From: Spirochaeta africana DSM 8902
GTDB lineage: Bacteria; Spirochaetota; Spirochaetia; DSM-27196; DSM-8902
Reading direction: 5' to 3'
Length of the DNA stretch: 64,000 nucleotides
Assembly: GCF_000242595.2 (NCBI RefSeq)
Contig: NC_017098.1
Location: 310,001 to 374,000, forward strand
Below the pieces are notes generated by a model. It saw nothing but the letters and a program-made list of their open reading frames with translations, was not told the origin of the DNA and searched no databases. Positions 1-9,074 of this stretch are shown here, in pieces. Both the position numbers and the translations under genes were made by a program. Position 1 is the first letter of the stretch. Each line of letters starts with the position of its first letter.

Positions 1-807
1 ATGTATCACCAGGTTAACCGTTTGGGTAAGCACATCGGCGATTCCCAGGATGTTTTCACTCTCCAGCAAGGGAACCTGGAGGTCAACCGCGATTACAATA
101 TCTGCCCCGAGTTCCCTGGCGGTATCAATCGGGAGGTTGTTTACCAGGCCGCCGTCGACCAGCAGTCGTCCATCCATCTCTACGGTGTCGAATACACCCG
201 GCACCGCCATGGACGCCCGCATAGCCAGCGCCAGATTTCCGGCGCCCAGCACCACCTCTTCCCCGGTCTCCAGGTCGGCCGCGATGGCGCGGAAGCGTGT
301 CGGCAGTGCATCAAAATCCTGTTCGCCGCGATATTCCGAGGTAAGCAGGCGCAACAGATTGCTGATCCTGTTACCGCTGATCATCCCCGGGGTTAGGAGG
401 CTGCCGCCGGCCTCAAAGTCGGCCTGGGCAAGATATGCGATACCATCGCTGTGCTCCTGAAACCGCGTGCGAACCCGCGGCGGCGGTTCGGCAAACAGCT
501 CGATCCAGTCAACCGATTCCACGATCTCCTGCAGATCCGCAGCACGGTAGCCGATGCTGTACAGCCCGCCGGCGATAGCACCCATGCTGGTACCGACTAC
601 CATATCGACCGGGATGCCAAGCTCCTCGATCATCTCCAGTACCCCGATGTGGGCAAAGCCCAGGGCACCGCCACCTGCCAGCACCACCGCGACGGTTGGC
701 CGTGGCGTCTGTTCCCGGGAGTCGGTGAATGCCGGTGGTGTGGCGAGGCAGATACACAGCAGTGCGGCACCGCAGCGCCTGATGGCCCGGGAATGTAATC
801 CGTTCAT
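1..807 (-). CDS. secreted patatin-like phospholipase (3' end beyond window)
   Basis: The gene is cut by the left edge and 269 N-terminal residues are visible. Patatins are lipid acyl hydrolases that use a Ser-Asp dyad. Seen here are a signal peptide (about 1-28), the oxyanion loop GGGALG (45-50), the nucleophile elbow GTSMG with Ser74, and the DGG motif with Asp218, so the hydrolase core looks intact and exported. The ATG at 807 has a ribosome binding site, GGAGGGG, at 810-816. Members with a signal peptide often continue into a C-terminal outer-membrane barrel (PlpD type), but that part is not visible. It is a different subfamily from the cytoplasmic patatin at 57746-58813. Confidence 0.88.
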   Translation of the reverse strand, partial: MNGLHSRAIRRCGAALLCICLATPPAFTDSREQTPRPTVAVVLAGGGALGFAHIGVLEMIEELGIPVDMVVGTSMGAIAGGLYSIGYRAADLQEIVESVDWIELFAEPPPRVRTRFQEHSDGIAYLAQADFEAGGSLLTPGMISGNRISNLLRLLTSEYRGEQDFDALPTRFRAIAADLETGEEVVLGAGNLALAMRASMAVPGVFDTVEMDGRLLVDGGLVNNLPIDTARELGADIVIAVDLQVPLLESENILGIADVLTQTVNLVIH

Positions 808-873
808 AGCCCCTCCGTCCGGCAAGAGTAGCGCTCTGCTGCAAGAAAGTACAGTAAATCCTGCTGTCATAGC

Positions 874-902
874 TGTACACAAGCTGTGGAAATTCCGATA
901 AT
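874..902 (+). promoter_or_regulatory. sigma70-like promoter, leaderless type
   Basis: The -35 is TGTACA (874-879), the spacer is 17 nt and the -10 is GATAAT (897-902). The -10 ends 6 nt before the ATG at 909, so transcription should begin at or next to the start codon. No ribosome binding site is visible. Confidence 0.6.
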
Positions 903-908
903 CATGGC

Positions 909-1412
909 ATGAAGCGAACAACAATACTGGCATCACTGGTACTTCTGCTTGCCGGACCTGTCGGCATTTCGGCGACCTCTTTCTCGGCCGGTCTGGGAAT
1001 GGATTTCCTGAATTATGAACGCCCGTACCTCTCGACCCATCTGGCCTACATCGGTGAGCTGGCCGAGAATGTGGAGATGGAGCTTGGCGGAACCTTTGGC
1101 ATTGTAGTGGAGGACCAGGAACCTGGCTTCTTTCTGCCGTTGCAGCTGGGTCTGGGGTTTGTATTTCCCGATCTTCCCGGTGTTGATGGTATCCTGGGGG
1201 TTGGTGCCTCTCCGGCGTTCAACTGGGGAGTAGGGGTGGATGACTTCCGGTTCTATCTGGGACCGTATCTCAAAGCCGGGGTTCGGGTGCCGGTACACCC
1301 GTTTATGCGCTGGTACCTGGAGGTACAGCAGAACCTGCATATCGGTCCCCCGCAGTGGATAAATACCTCGACCCGGGTTATGACCGGGATCAACTTTCAT
1401 TTCGGAAATTAG
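909..1412 (+). CDS. hypothetical exported protein, probable small outer-membrane barrel
   Basis: 167 residues, family not recognised. The N-terminus (MKRTT followed by a hydrophobic run ending near residue 23) is a signal peptide. The rest alternates polar and hydrophobic residues with many Gly and aromatics (for example FLPLQLGLGFVFP and RFYLGPYLKAGVRVP) and ends in a strand followed by FHFGN, as expected for a small beta-barrel or porin-like protein. The start is supported by the promoter whose -10 ends 6 nt upstream. It is transcribed divergently from the patatin gene. Location in the outer membrane is inferred from composition only. Confidence 0.6.
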   Translation: MKRTTILASLVLLLAGPVGISATSFSAGLGMDFLNYERPYLSTHLAYIGELAENVEMELGGTFGIVVEDQEPGFFLPLQLGLGFVFPDLPGVDGILGVGASPAFNWGVGVDDFRFYLGPYLKAGVRVPVHPFMRWYLEVQQNLHIGPPQWINTSTRVMTGINFHFGN

Positions 1413-1482
1413 CCCGACCAGGCAGTGTTGTCCGGGCAAATCCTGATCCCCTGCATTAGAGTTAAAGGATGGGGGTATACTC

Positions 1483-3720
1483 GTGGCGGAGCGGGACGGA
1501 TTCAACTATCTTGAGGGAACCGAATGTCCGGTAACCGGACTGCCGATAATCCCGCGCCCCGAGTGGAGCTTTTTTACCCGCGACAATCACTATACCGGCT
1601 ATATCACCCAGGTCGGCAGCAATGTCTTTATATACACCGCGATCGGGCGACCGGTTCCGGAGGACTCCCCCCAATCCGCGGCCAACGTCCATCGGTTTCT
1701 GGATGAAAACCTGCCGCCAGACGGCAGATTCTATGCCCTGTTTGACTACTCCCGGCTGGTAACCCCACCGGTGAAAAACCGGCTGAACGTACTCAAAGAG
1801 CTCCGGGCGCTTTTGCCGCGTATCCGGCTGATCATCTTTTTCGGGATGACCGGATCGCTGCGTTCGGTCGTGCAGCTGGCAGTATTTCTGTCCGGGATGG
1901 GTGACCGGATGTTTGTCTGTCGCGGCTACCGGGAAGCCCTGCATATCGTGCGTGCTGACCAGTTGCGGCACGGGATTCGCAACACACCGGCAGGTACGGG
2001 GTCGAGTGCGGAGCTGCTTAAACTGCTCACCGAGTTGGTATGGGAACAGAACTACGATGTGAGCATCCCCGAACTTCCTGAGGATCACCAGTTTCAGCAG
2101 GTTTATCAGGCGGTTGAGGTGTTGCGAAAGGATCTGCAGGACCTGCTGCAGGAGAATCGCCGCAAGCAGGAGATTCTGGAAAAGGCCAATCGGGTCAAGA
2201 CAGATTTTATTGCCAATATGTCACATGAAATGCGCACCCCGCTGAATGCCATCCTCGGGACGGTGCAGCTGCTGCAGCTTGGCAGGCCGACGCACGAACA
2301 ACAGCGCTATCTGAAGATTCTGCATGATGCGGCCGATACCCTGCTGGCAGGGGTGAATGAGCTGCTGGATATCTCGGCGATCGATGATGGCCGGTTGACC
2401 ATCAGCCCGCGGAAGACCGATCTGCCAGGATTCCTTCAGGGGGTGGTAGACATGTTTATCCCGCTGTGCAGCTCCAAGCAGTTGAGCATCGGATGTGAAC
2501 TGGATCCGGCGCTGCCGCCAGTTGTGGTGCTGGACAGGGACCGGCTGCGGCAGGTGCTCGTAAACCTGCTGGGCAATGCCGTCAAGTTCACCGCACGCGG
2601 CAGCATAATGCTGCGGGCATCGGCCGATGACACCTGGCTGGTGCTGCACATATCCGACACCGGATATGGCATTCCTGCCGATAACCGCAGTCGGGTATTC
2701 GAACGCTTTGTCCGGGGCGAAACCCCGGCAGCCCAGAGCGGAACCGGGCTCGGGCTGGCGATAAGCCGTGAACTGACCGAGCTGATGGGAGGGCAGCTGC
2801 TGCTGGAATCCTCTTCACCGGCAGGCAGCAGTTTTTTGCTGCAGCTGCCGCTGTTGCTGCCGGATGCAGCACAGACCGCTGCTGTGGCACAGCCAGCCGC
2901 TGCGACACAGGCAGCCGGTATGCCACAGCCAGCCGCTGCGACACAGGCAGCCGGTATGCCACAGCCAGCCGCTGCGGCAACCTCATCCCCGGATACGCCG
3001 ATGGAGCCCTTGAAATCTCCATCAACCCCGATCGGGTTTGCTGGCAAACTGGCGCTGGTGGTGGACGATAACGAGGTGAATCTGCTTATCCTGGCCGAGC
3101 TGTTGCGGGCTGAGGGGCTTGAGGTGATCACCGCCAGTGCCGGGGAGTCAGCACTGAAGCTGCTGCACCAGCGGATGGTGGATGTGGTATTTCTGGACTG
3201 CAGCATGCCCGGTATGGACGGGTTTACCCTTGCGCGCATTATACGGGAGGAAATCGCCGCAGTAGACCAGCTGCCTGTTGTGGCGGTAACGGCGTTCACC
3301 GAGGCCCAGTATACCGCAGCAGCACATGCCGCCGGTATGGATATGGTGTTGTACAAGCCGATACGCCGTGCAGATCTGCGCCGGGTGCTGCAACAGTTTG
3401 GCTCTCTTGTCGCCGAACCGGATCTGTCCCGTGCTGAATGGATGCAGCCGGTAATACGTGAGCGTCTGGATCGCCTCTTGAAAGAGGACGTCCCGAACAT
3501 GGAACAGGCCGTTGCGGGCGATAACCCGGAAGAATTGCAGCGCATAGCACACTCGCTCTACGGCTTTCTGGCGCAGATCGATGCTGTATGGGCGGCCAGT
3601 CTGGCCCGCCAGCTGGAGCAGCATGCCGATTTGGCTGCCCGGGACCGACTGAATATCATCACTCAGCTAAAACAGGCTGCGGAAGGATTGTATACCGATG
3701 CCAACCCGTCCAGGACCTGA
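1483..3720 (+). CDS. hybrid sensor histidine kinase/response regulator with degenerate Hpt-like tail
   Basis: 745 residues. Order: an N-terminal sensor region of unknown fold (1-200) without membrane segments, a coiled coil (about 203-240), a HisKA domain with SHEMRTPLNAI and phospho-acceptor His248, a HATPase domain with NLLGNAVKF, DTGYGIP and GTGLGLAIS, a Pro/Ala/Gln linker encoded by a tandem repeat (2888-2976), a receiver with VDDNE and FLDCSMPGMDG, and an Hpt-like helical tail with AHSLYG. That motif keeps the His but replaces the usual Lys with Tyr. It should be cytoplasmic and feed a phosphorelay, but no partner is adjacent. The GTG at 1483 follows a purine-rich AAAGGATGGGGG; this start is less certain than the domain calls. 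Confidence 0.88.
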   Translation: MAERDGFNYLEGTECPVTGLPIIPRPEWSFFTRDNHYTGYITQVGSNVFIYTAIGRPVPEDSPQSAANVHRFLDENLPPDGRFYALFDYSRLVTPPVKNRLNVLKELRALLPRIRLIIFFGMTGSLRSVVQLAVFLSGMGDRMFVCRGYREALHIVRADQLRHGIRNTPAGTGSSAELLKLLTELVWEQNYDVSIPELPEDHQFQQVYQAVEVLRKDLQDLLQENRRKQEILEKANRVKTDFIANMSHEMRTPLNAILGTVQLLQLGRPTHEQQRYLKILHDAADTLLAGVNELLDISAIDDGRLTISPRKTDLPGFLQGVVDMFIPLCSSKQLSIGCELDPALPPVVVLDRDRLRQVLVNLLGNAVKFTARGSIMLRASADDTWLVLHISDTGYGIPADNRSRVFERFVRGETPAAQSGTGLGLAISRELTELMGGQLLLESSSPAGSSFLLQLPLLLPDAAQTAAVAQPAAATQAAGMPQPAAATQAAGMPQPAAAATSSPDTPMEPLKSPSTPIGFAGKLALVVDDNEVNLLILAELLRAEGLEVITASAGESALKLLHQRMVDVVFLDCSMPGMDGFTLARIIREEIAAVDQLPVVAVTAFTEAQYTAAAHAAGMDMVLYKPIRRADLRRVLQQFGSLVAEPDLSRAEWMQPVIRERLDRLLKEDVPNMEQAVAGDNPEELQRIAHSLYGFLAQIDAVWAASLARQLEQHADLAARDRLNIITQLKQAAEGLYTDANPSRT
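2888..2976 (+). repeat. 36-bp in-frame tandem repeat, about 2.5 copies
   Basis: Two identical 36-bp units (2888-2923 and 2924-2959) and a 17-bp partial third (2960-2976) lie inside the hybrid kinase gene. Each unit encodes 12 residues rich in Ala, Gln and Pro. The unit length is a multiple of three, so copy-number change would lengthen or shorten the linker between kinase and receiver without breaking the frame. Confidence 0.9.
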
Positions 3721-3756
3721 TCGGAGGTTCGGAAGCAGGTGTCTTTCCGGTTTTTT

Positions 3757-3786
3757 TTGAAAGTTCAGTGTTTTTTCTGTTACAAT
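3757..3786 (+). promoter_or_regulatory. sigma70-like promoter for the 3819 kinase
   Basis: TTGAAA (3757-3762), an 18-nt spacer, then TACAAT (3781-3786). The predicted transcript starts near 3793 and would exclude all in-frame start codons upstream of the GTG at 3819. Confidence 0.65.
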
Positions 3787-3818
3787 ACCGGTGGAGAGCA
3801 GCGAATACGGAGGCAGCA

Positions 3819-4715
3819 GTGGAGATAACACAGGATATCCGGATCACCTTTGAGCAGGAATCGCTCATTGATATGCACAGTATAATGAACACCCTTAACC
3901 TCCTCTCACTGGAGCTGCATATGATCAGCCGCAATGCGGGAGGCAGTGCCGCCATCGAGCATGTGCTGCATGAACTGTATCGCATCGGGGGCGCATTACG
4001 TGATCGCGAACGGGCGCACCACGAGGCCGGCCGTATCAATGAGTTTATCCATTCGGTGAGAGAGGCGGTTACCCAGGCCAGGATGCAGATCAACTCCCGC
4101 AGCGAAGCGGCGGCGGATATGGAAGATTCTGCCCTGAATATCGAGAGTATCTTTACCATTATGCGGGTACGGGCCAGAGAGATTGTGGCTCGGGCTGATG
4201 ATCCGTACGGCTGGGTCGATCACCATATAACCGAGCTGCGGCATAACTTCGAGGTATTTTTTGATGCCATCCAGCGTAACAGCAAGGGAGCCTATCGCAT
4301 CAGCACATCGGCCGACCAGCGACAGCAGGGTGATTATCTGATTGAACTGGATATCTCAAGCCCTGATGGGGAAAGCATTGCCATGCCGGCAGTGTTTCAG
4401 GATGTAACGCGGGATCTTATTGCCAACGCCAGGAAATATACCGCGCCAGGCGGACGAATCTCGACCGTCTTGCATGACGATAGCTCCAGACTGCTGCTGC
4501 GGGTACAGGACAGCGGCATTGGCATTCCGACGGAGGAGATCGAGCGGGTGGTAATCTTTGGCGAACGGGGCAGTAATGTTGCCGACCGGCCAACCCGCGG
4601 CGGTGGCTTCGGTCTGACCAAGGCGTACTTTGTTACCCGCCAGTGCGGGGGGAGAATGTGGATTGACAGCCAGCCGGGCAGTGGTACTGCCATCGAGATC
4701 CGGCTCCCGCGCTGA
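3819..4715 (+). CDS. sensor histidine kinase-like ATPase, soluble
   Basis: 298 residues. The C-terminal half is a clear HATPase domain: an N-box with DLIANARKYT, then DSGIGIP and RGGGFGLTKAY. The N-terminal half is helical and contains HSIMNTLNLL, where His could be the phospho-acceptor, although it is not a textbook HisKA motif. There are no membrane segments. The frame is open from 3588, but the GTG at 3819 is preferred because it has GGAGG at 3809-3813 and lies just downstream of the promoter at 3757-3786. It runs convergently with the chemotaxis receptor; the two stop codons abut at 4713-4718. The signal and the partner regulator are unknown. Confidence 0.8.
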   Translation: MEITQDIRITFEQESLIDMHSIMNTLNLLSLELHMISRNAGGSAAIEHVLHELYRIGGALRDRERAHHEAGRINEFIHSVREAVTQARMQINSRSEAAADMEDSALNIESIFTIMRVRAREIVARADDPYGWVDHHITELRHNFEVFFDAIQRNSKGAYRISTSADQRQQGDYLIELDISSPDGESIAMPAVFQDVTRDLIANARKYTAPGGRISTVLHDDSSRLLLRVQDSGIGIPTEEIERVVIFGERGSNVADRPTRGGGFGLTKAYFVTRQCGGRMWIDSQPGSGTAIEIRLPR

Positions 4716-6335
4716 TCAGTCCTCGCTTTCTACCGTGTTCAGTGCGGCGTTGATCTTTTCTATGCCGGCCTGATTTTCCTGCCCGATCTCTTGCAGACGT
4801 TCTGCGCCTGACTTGAGCTCTTCTGCACGGGTGGTTATTCCGGTGATGGCTCCGGATGCAGTTTCGGTGTCTTGCTGAATCTGCAGGAATGCCTGATGGG
4901 TGTCGGCAATGATCTGATTCATCTCTGCTACAGCGGTAGAGACGGTGCTGTGGATGCGGGTGAGTACCTGGATAACCCCGGTAATCTCGTTGGTTCCCTG
5001 ACTCATCTCGTTCATACCGTTGGAAATCTCTTCCAGAGCCTGCTGCACGTCCTGGATACGATCCTGAATACCGTTCAGGTGGGAACGGTTATCGCTGCTG
5101 GCATCCATCACCAGCTGGATGTCGGTGGCGTTGCGGCTGAGCAGATCCCTGCTTAAACGGGAGTTTTCATTGGTTTCGGCGGCCAGCTTGCGTATTTCGT
5201 TGGCCACAACCGCGAATCCCTTCCCTGACTCGCCGGCATGGGCAGCCTCGATAGCGGCATTCATGGCTAAAAGATTGGTTCGTGCGGCGATCTCCTCGAT
5301 GACGCCGATGACCTCGACAACCTGAGCCGAGGATTTGCGCAGGGTCTCGAGGGAGCGCTCGGTAGCGGAGAATGACTCGCGCGTTCGCGCTGACTCGGTA
5401 CTGAGTTCCTGAACAATAGCGGTTTTTTCCCGTGCCGATCGTGCGATCTCCTGAATGCTGGCGGTCATCTGTTCGACGGCAGCCGAGGACTGGTTGACCG
5501 CATCGGTCTGCTCGTTCATCTGCTGTTCGACGCTTTTCCCTCCCTGCTCCAGCTGCTGCTGTGAATCGCTGCTGCGATGCACCGTTTCCTCCAGCCCCTG
5601 CAGCAGACGGGCAACCTCCGAGCCGGATGCTTCAATCTCTCTGGTTTGCGTAACCGTACTGCTGGACAGGCTGCTGAGTTCGGTACCAACCGCCAGCGAG
5701 TCATGGGCGGTACGCAGGAGGGTGTTGAGCTGCTCAAGTCGTCGTGCAGAACGGGCATCGTTCTCTGCCAGGCTGAGCATTATCCGCGCCTCTACCCGAA
5801 AGATTATGTACAACAGGCTGATGCCAAGGCCGTAGAAAAACACGGCAAACAGCACCGAGTTGATCACGGTGGCCAGCTGATCACCGGCCGGGGGAAACCT
5901 GATGCCAATGTAAACCCCGGCCAGCGCGATCTGCAGTGCTACTGCCAGGCTCAGCTGGGTACGACGGGTGCCAATTACCACCGCCATGATGGCGATCGGG
6001 AAGGCAAAGGCGGTGTACATGTAGATATCCCGATAGCCGGCAAAGTCCTGCAGCAGCATAATCCCGAAGGGCGCGGTTGATAACAGCAGCAGGTAGGCGG
6101 TCGAGGCCGACTGCCGGTGCCCCCGTGCAAGTGCGTATCCCGCGGCCAGGGATGCTGCCAGTGTAGGAACCGAGCTGATCAGGTTGGCCAGGTTGCCGGT
6201 AACGATATGTACGATGCTCATCAGCAGGGTGACAGCGCTGATAATCACCAGGGAGAACGCAAAGTTCTGCACCTTGAAGCGGACATTCACGGGCTGAGTG
6301 GCGTAGGGGCGGGTCATGGTGTTGGTAAACAGCAT
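4716..6335 (-). CDS. methyl-accepting chemotaxis protein
   Basis: 539 residues. The N-terminal part (about 20-190) has six hydrophobic segments in close succession and no large periplasmic domain, so the sensor is probably embedded in the membrane. The rest is a long coiled coil with the conserved MCP hairpin tip ([19 protein letters not shown] followed by [15 protein letters not shown]) that binds CheA and CheW. The start at 6335 has AAGGAGG ending 6 nt upstream. The longer open frame to 6407 would overlap the upstream protease gene, whose stop is at 6352, so it is rejected. The 16-nt gap suggests co-transcription with that gene. Confidence 0.93.
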   Translation of the reverse strand: MLFTNTMTRPYATQPVNVRFKVQNFAFSLVIISAVTLLMSIVHIVTGNLANLISSVPTLAASLAAGYALARGHRQSASTAYLLLLSTAPFGIMLLQDFAGYRDIYMYTAFAFPIAIMAVVIGTRRTQLSLAVALQIALAGVYIGIRFPPAGDQLATVINSVLFAVFFYGLGISLLYIIFRVEARIMLSLAENDARSARRLEQLNTLLRTAHDSLAVGTELSSLSSSTVTQTREIEASGSEVARLLQGLEETVHRSSDSQQQLEQGGKSVEQQMNEQTDAVNQSSAAVEQMTASIQEIARSAREKTAIVQELSTESARTRESFSATERSLETLRKSSAQVVEVIGVIEEIAARTNLLAMNAAIEAAHAGESGKGFAVVANEIRKLAAETNENSRLSRDLLSRNATDIQLVMDASSDNRSHLNGIQDRIQDVQQALEEISNGMNEMSQGTNEITGVIQVLTRIHSTVSTAVAEMNQIIADTHQAFLQIQQDTETASGAITGITTRAEELKSGAERLQEIGQENQAGIEKINAALNTVESED

Positions 6336-6351
6336 CGGCAGCCTCCTTCGG

Positions 6352-7356
6352 CTATCGACCAAACAGATTCTTGAACAAGTCCTCTGCCTGGGTTCTGGCC
6401 TTCTCAAAGTGTTGATTCAGGTTGTCCACCACCTGGGCCAGCGGGTCTTCGCTGCGATGGATCTCATCGCGATATGCGTCGGCGGCCTCCTGAAAGCGCG
6501 TGAACAGATCCTCGCGTTCATCCTGGTCCCGCTGCGGATAGCTGCCTTCCAGAATCTTGTCGTAGGATCCGGCTTCGACCCACGTCTTGAGTTCAGATAG
6601 CCGCAGGACCGGGAAGGGATGGGTTTGCCCCAACAGATTCACCAGCTTGTAGACACCGTCCAGGACGGTATCTCCCCGGTCGTACTCAGCAGCCTGCGCT
6701 ACAAACTCCTCGATGTTCATCTGGTCGGTTTTGCTGCCGCCGGCCAGCTTCATCAGGGTTGTATATGCAGTATCGGTGGACTGGGTTACCAGCAGCGCGG
6801 CACGGTCGGCACTGAGTTCACTTTTGCGATCCCATTCACGCAGTGCCATGATCAGCGAGATTAGCCCGGCACGTCCGACCGGAAGATGCAGCAGCTGCAA
6901 CCCGATATTCACCAGCAGGTACAGAATGGTCTTATAGAGGGCATGTCCGCTCATTATGTGGCCAACCTCGTGAGCCACTACCCCCAGGAGTTCATCATCA
7001 CTGAGAGAATCCTCCAGGGCAGAATGCAGCACAATGAACGGGGTGCGAAAGCCTACCGCCATGGCATTGTAGGTCGGGTTCTGGGCGATAAACACCTCCG
7101 GTACCTGGGGCGCATCCAGGATGTTGCATGCCTCGGTAGTCAGGCGATGAACCCGCTCGAACTGGGTCGGGCTGCTGCGCACCGCTGATGCCAGGAACAG
7201 ATAGCGCAGTGAACGCTCGCTGGTTCCACCAAACAGGGTCTTGATGACATCCTCCAGGACCGGCAGCTGTTTAAGTGCCGCCATCGCAGCCCGATCAGCC
7301 GGGTGTTCCCAGGCGTTCGGGCTGATATTCTTTAAAATCTTGCGTGCGTGTTCCAT
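6352..7356 (-). CDS. M48-family zinc metalloprotease
   Basis: 334 residues. The zinc-binding helix motif HEVGH lies in [16 protein letters not shown], flanked by a short hydrophobic segment ([26 protein letters not shown]), and is followed by the downstream Glu-containing motif ([12 protein letters not shown]) that supplies the third zinc ligand in M48 peptidases. No signal peptide is seen. The C-terminal 100 residues are helical and charged. M48 proteases such as HtpX act in membrane protein quality control; the role here is inferred. The ATG at 7356 has no Shine-Dalgarno but is preceded exactly 6 nt away by a -10 hexamer. Confidence 0.88.
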   Translation of the reverse strand: MEHARKILKNISPNAWEHPADRAAMAALKQLPVLEDVIKTLFGGTSERSLRYLFLASAVRSSPTQFERVHRLTTEACNILDAPQVPEVFIAQNPTYNAMAVGFRTPFIVLHSALEDSLSDDELLGVVAHEVGHIMSGHALYKTILYLLVNIGLQLLHLPVGRAGLISLIMALREWDRKSELSADRAALLVTQSTDTAYTTLMKLAGGSKTDQMNIEEFVAQAAEYDRGDTVLDGVYKLVNLLGQTHPFPVLRLSELKTWVEAGSYDKILEGSYPQRDQDEREDLFTRFQEAADAYRDEIHRSEDPLAQVVDNLNQHFEKARTQAEDLFKNLFGR

Positions 7357-7362
7357 AGTATC

Positions 7363-7391
7363 AGTGTAATACTCCGCTCAGACGGAAGCAA
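7363..7391 (-). promoter_or_regulatory. sigma70-like promoter, leaderless type (M48 protease)
   Basis: Read on the minus strand: -35 TTGCTT (7386-7391), 17-nt spacer, -10 TACACT (7363-7368), then 6 nt to the ATG at 7356. Confidence 0.6.
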
Positions 7392-7410
7392 TTCCCGCCG
7401 CTGCAGACGG

Positions 7411-7857
7411 CTAATGCGGCAGCAGTGGTTTCAGGCGTCCGTAGGTGATTACCCCCAGCAACGCAAAACCGATTGCAACCAGATAGGAGTAATATCCCAG
7501 ACCAATCAGGGCATACAGGGGACCTGGGCATGCCCCGGTTATTGCCCATCCCAGACCGAAGATGATCCCTCCGGACAGGTTGCCGATTTTATTGAACGGC
7601 TTTCCGGTAAGGTTGAACGCACCGCCTCCGTGTGGATGCAGCCGCAGGATCCGGATCAGGGCAACCGAGGTGGCGCCAACCAGTACCGCACTGCCGATTA
7701 TTCCGTACATGTGTAGTGCCTGGAAGGCGAACATCTCCTGAATACGGTACCAGCTGATAACCTCGGCCTTGGTCAGTACAATGCCAAAGTAGATTCCCAC
7801 CGGGAAATAGACAAAAAACTGTCGAGTCAGTGATGGTTTGTGTGTAGCAGTGGCCAT
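7411..7857 (-). CDS. YeeE/YedE-family (DUF6691-type) membrane protein, C-terminal half-transporter
   Basis: 148 residues with four likely membrane helices. The signature GWAITGACPGPLYALIG carries the conserved Cys of the TsuA/YeeE sulfur-compound transporter family. Together with the gene upstream it forms the usual two-gene form of a protein that is a single chain in E. coli. TsuA-type proteins import thiosulfate; related pairs accompany sulfur metabolism. The ATG at 7857 has GGGAGG 5 nt upstream, and only 9 nt separate it from the stop of the first half gene, so they are one operon. Confidence 0.85.
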   Translation of the reverse strand: MATATHKPSLTRQFFVYFPVGIYFGIVLTKAEVISWYRIQEMFAFQALHMYGIIGSAVLVGATSVALIRILRLHPHGGGAFNLTGKPFNKIGNLSGGIIFGLGWAITGACPGPLYALIGLGYYSYLVAIGFALLGVITYGRLKPLLPH

Positions 7858-7866
7858 GGTACCTCC

Positions 7867-8430
7867 CTACAGTGCCAGGATGAACGGCAGCAGCAGATGG
7901 GCCATTATCAGACCCCCGATAAAAAAACCGACTACCGCAACCAGCGAGCCGAGGTTTAACAGCGATAGACCCATAATAGCGTGCCCCGAGGTGCAGCCGT
8001 TGGCATAGCGGGTGCCAAACCCGATCAGAAAACCGCCACCAGCCAGCATGACCAGTGATCGCAGACTGAACACCGCATCACCGCTAAAGATTTCGCCAGG
8101 GGCAAGCCCGGCTGCCGGCAGCATTCCCCATGACTGCAGACGCTGCTGAAAGGCAGCACTGAGCTCGGGGGTAGTATTGGCGTTCAGAAAAAGTCGGGCG
8201 ATCAACGCACCGGCGATGGTGCCGGCAACCAGGAACAGACTCCAGGCGTGATCCCGCCAGTTGTAGCGGAAGTATTCACTCTTCAGTGGCAGCGCTGCGG
8301 TGCATATATGCCGCAGGCTGGAAGAGATGCCAAACTGTTTGTTGCCGATGAACAGGAGCAGCGGTACCATCAGCCCGAGCAGCGGCCCGGACACGAACCA
8401 TGGCCATGGCTGGGATATAAACTCAATCAT
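7867..8430 (-). CDS. YeeE/YedE-family membrane protein, N-terminal half-transporter
   Basis: 187 residues and several membrane helices. The family signature RYANGCTSGHAIMG holds the reactive Cys that relays thiosulfate in TsuA. The frame stays open to 8550, but the ATG at 8430 has GGAGG 5 nt upstream and removes a charged N-terminal extension not expected in this family, so it is preferred. It is the first gene of the pair. Thiosulfate or a related sulfur compound is the likely substrate, from family knowledge only. Confidence 0.87.
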   Translation of the reverse strand: MIEFISQPWPWFVSGPLLGLMVPLLLFIGNKQFGISSSLRHICTAALPLKSEYFRYNWRDHAWSLFLVAGTIAGALIARLFLNANTTPELSAAFQQRLQSWGMLPAAGLAPGEIFSGDAVFSLRSLVMLAGGGFLIGFGTRYANGCTSGHAIMGLSLLNLGSLVAVVGFFIGGLIMAHLLLPFILAL

Positions 8431-8542
8431 TAAGGCCTCCTCACTCTGTAGAGCATAGTAAATCGGTCGGAAAAAAGAAACCGGCGGGTGCCGCTTTTGA
8501 ATCCTGAGGAGAATCTGCCGATACAGTTGCCAGGGGGATTGC

Positions 8543-9055
8543 ATGCGCACACAATCATTATCGGGAGTGGTTCTGTTTCTGCTGGTTGCGATGCTGTCGT
8601 ATGCCGAGTTGCCGCCGACGCTGACGTCAGTAGAGGTTGGCGATTTCGGCCCGGGTGGCGGGGTGATATTTGCGGTGCCGGGTCAGAAAACCAGCCTGGA
8701 GGTCTGGCTGCAGGCAGCACCCGAAGACTGGTATGCAGGGGGAGATCCTCTGGCGGCCCTTAAAGACGCCCGACAGCTGGCAGACACCTACGCTGTGGAG
8801 GCTACAGAGCCAGCTCTGGTCGGCAACCGCCTCAGTCCAGCCGGCGGCTGGCGTCTGCCGACCATCGAGGAACTGCAGCTGCTTTTCGAGGCGAGGGGGC
8901 AGATTCCGGGGCTGGTAATGCCCTCGTTTTACTGGAGCTCATCAACTGCAGGTGATGGGAGCGAGATTCTGGACATGTTCAGCGGCTACCGGGAGCGGGG
9001 CAGACCTGACGGCCGGCATCGCGTGCGTCCGGTGCGCACTTTGATTGTCGAGTGA
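8543..9055 (+). CDS. secreted DUF1566/Lcl-like protein
   Basis: 170 residues with a signal peptide (about 1-21). The body has the hallmarks of the DUF1566/Lcl C-terminal fold: DFGPGGGVIF, then GGWRLPTIEELQLL, then YWSSST, then HRVRPVRTL. In each the WxLP, YWSSS and RPVR blocks are spaced about as in the two domains of the lipoprotein at 13878-15917, so the genes are related. Proteins of this type are extracellular and their ligands are mostly unknown. A possible promoter (TTGAAT 8497, TACAGT 8522, 19-nt spacer) and a GGGGG at 8532-8536 precede the ATG. Confidence 0.75.
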   Translation: MRTQSLSGVVLFLLVAMLSYAELPPTLTSVEVGDFGPGGGVIFAVPGQKTSLEVWLQAAPEDWYAGGDPLAALKDARQLADTYAVEATEPALVGNRLSPAGGWRLPTIEELQLLFEARGQIPGLVMPSFYWSSSTAGDGSEILDMFSGYRERGRPDGRHRVRPVRTLIVE

Positions 9056-9074
9056 AAGACTTCTTGGCAGGCTG

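Noticed and set aside
3588-3818. Upstream extension of the 3819 kinase
   Set aside because: The extension overlaps the preceding gene and contains the likely promoter and ribosome binding site of the shorter form.
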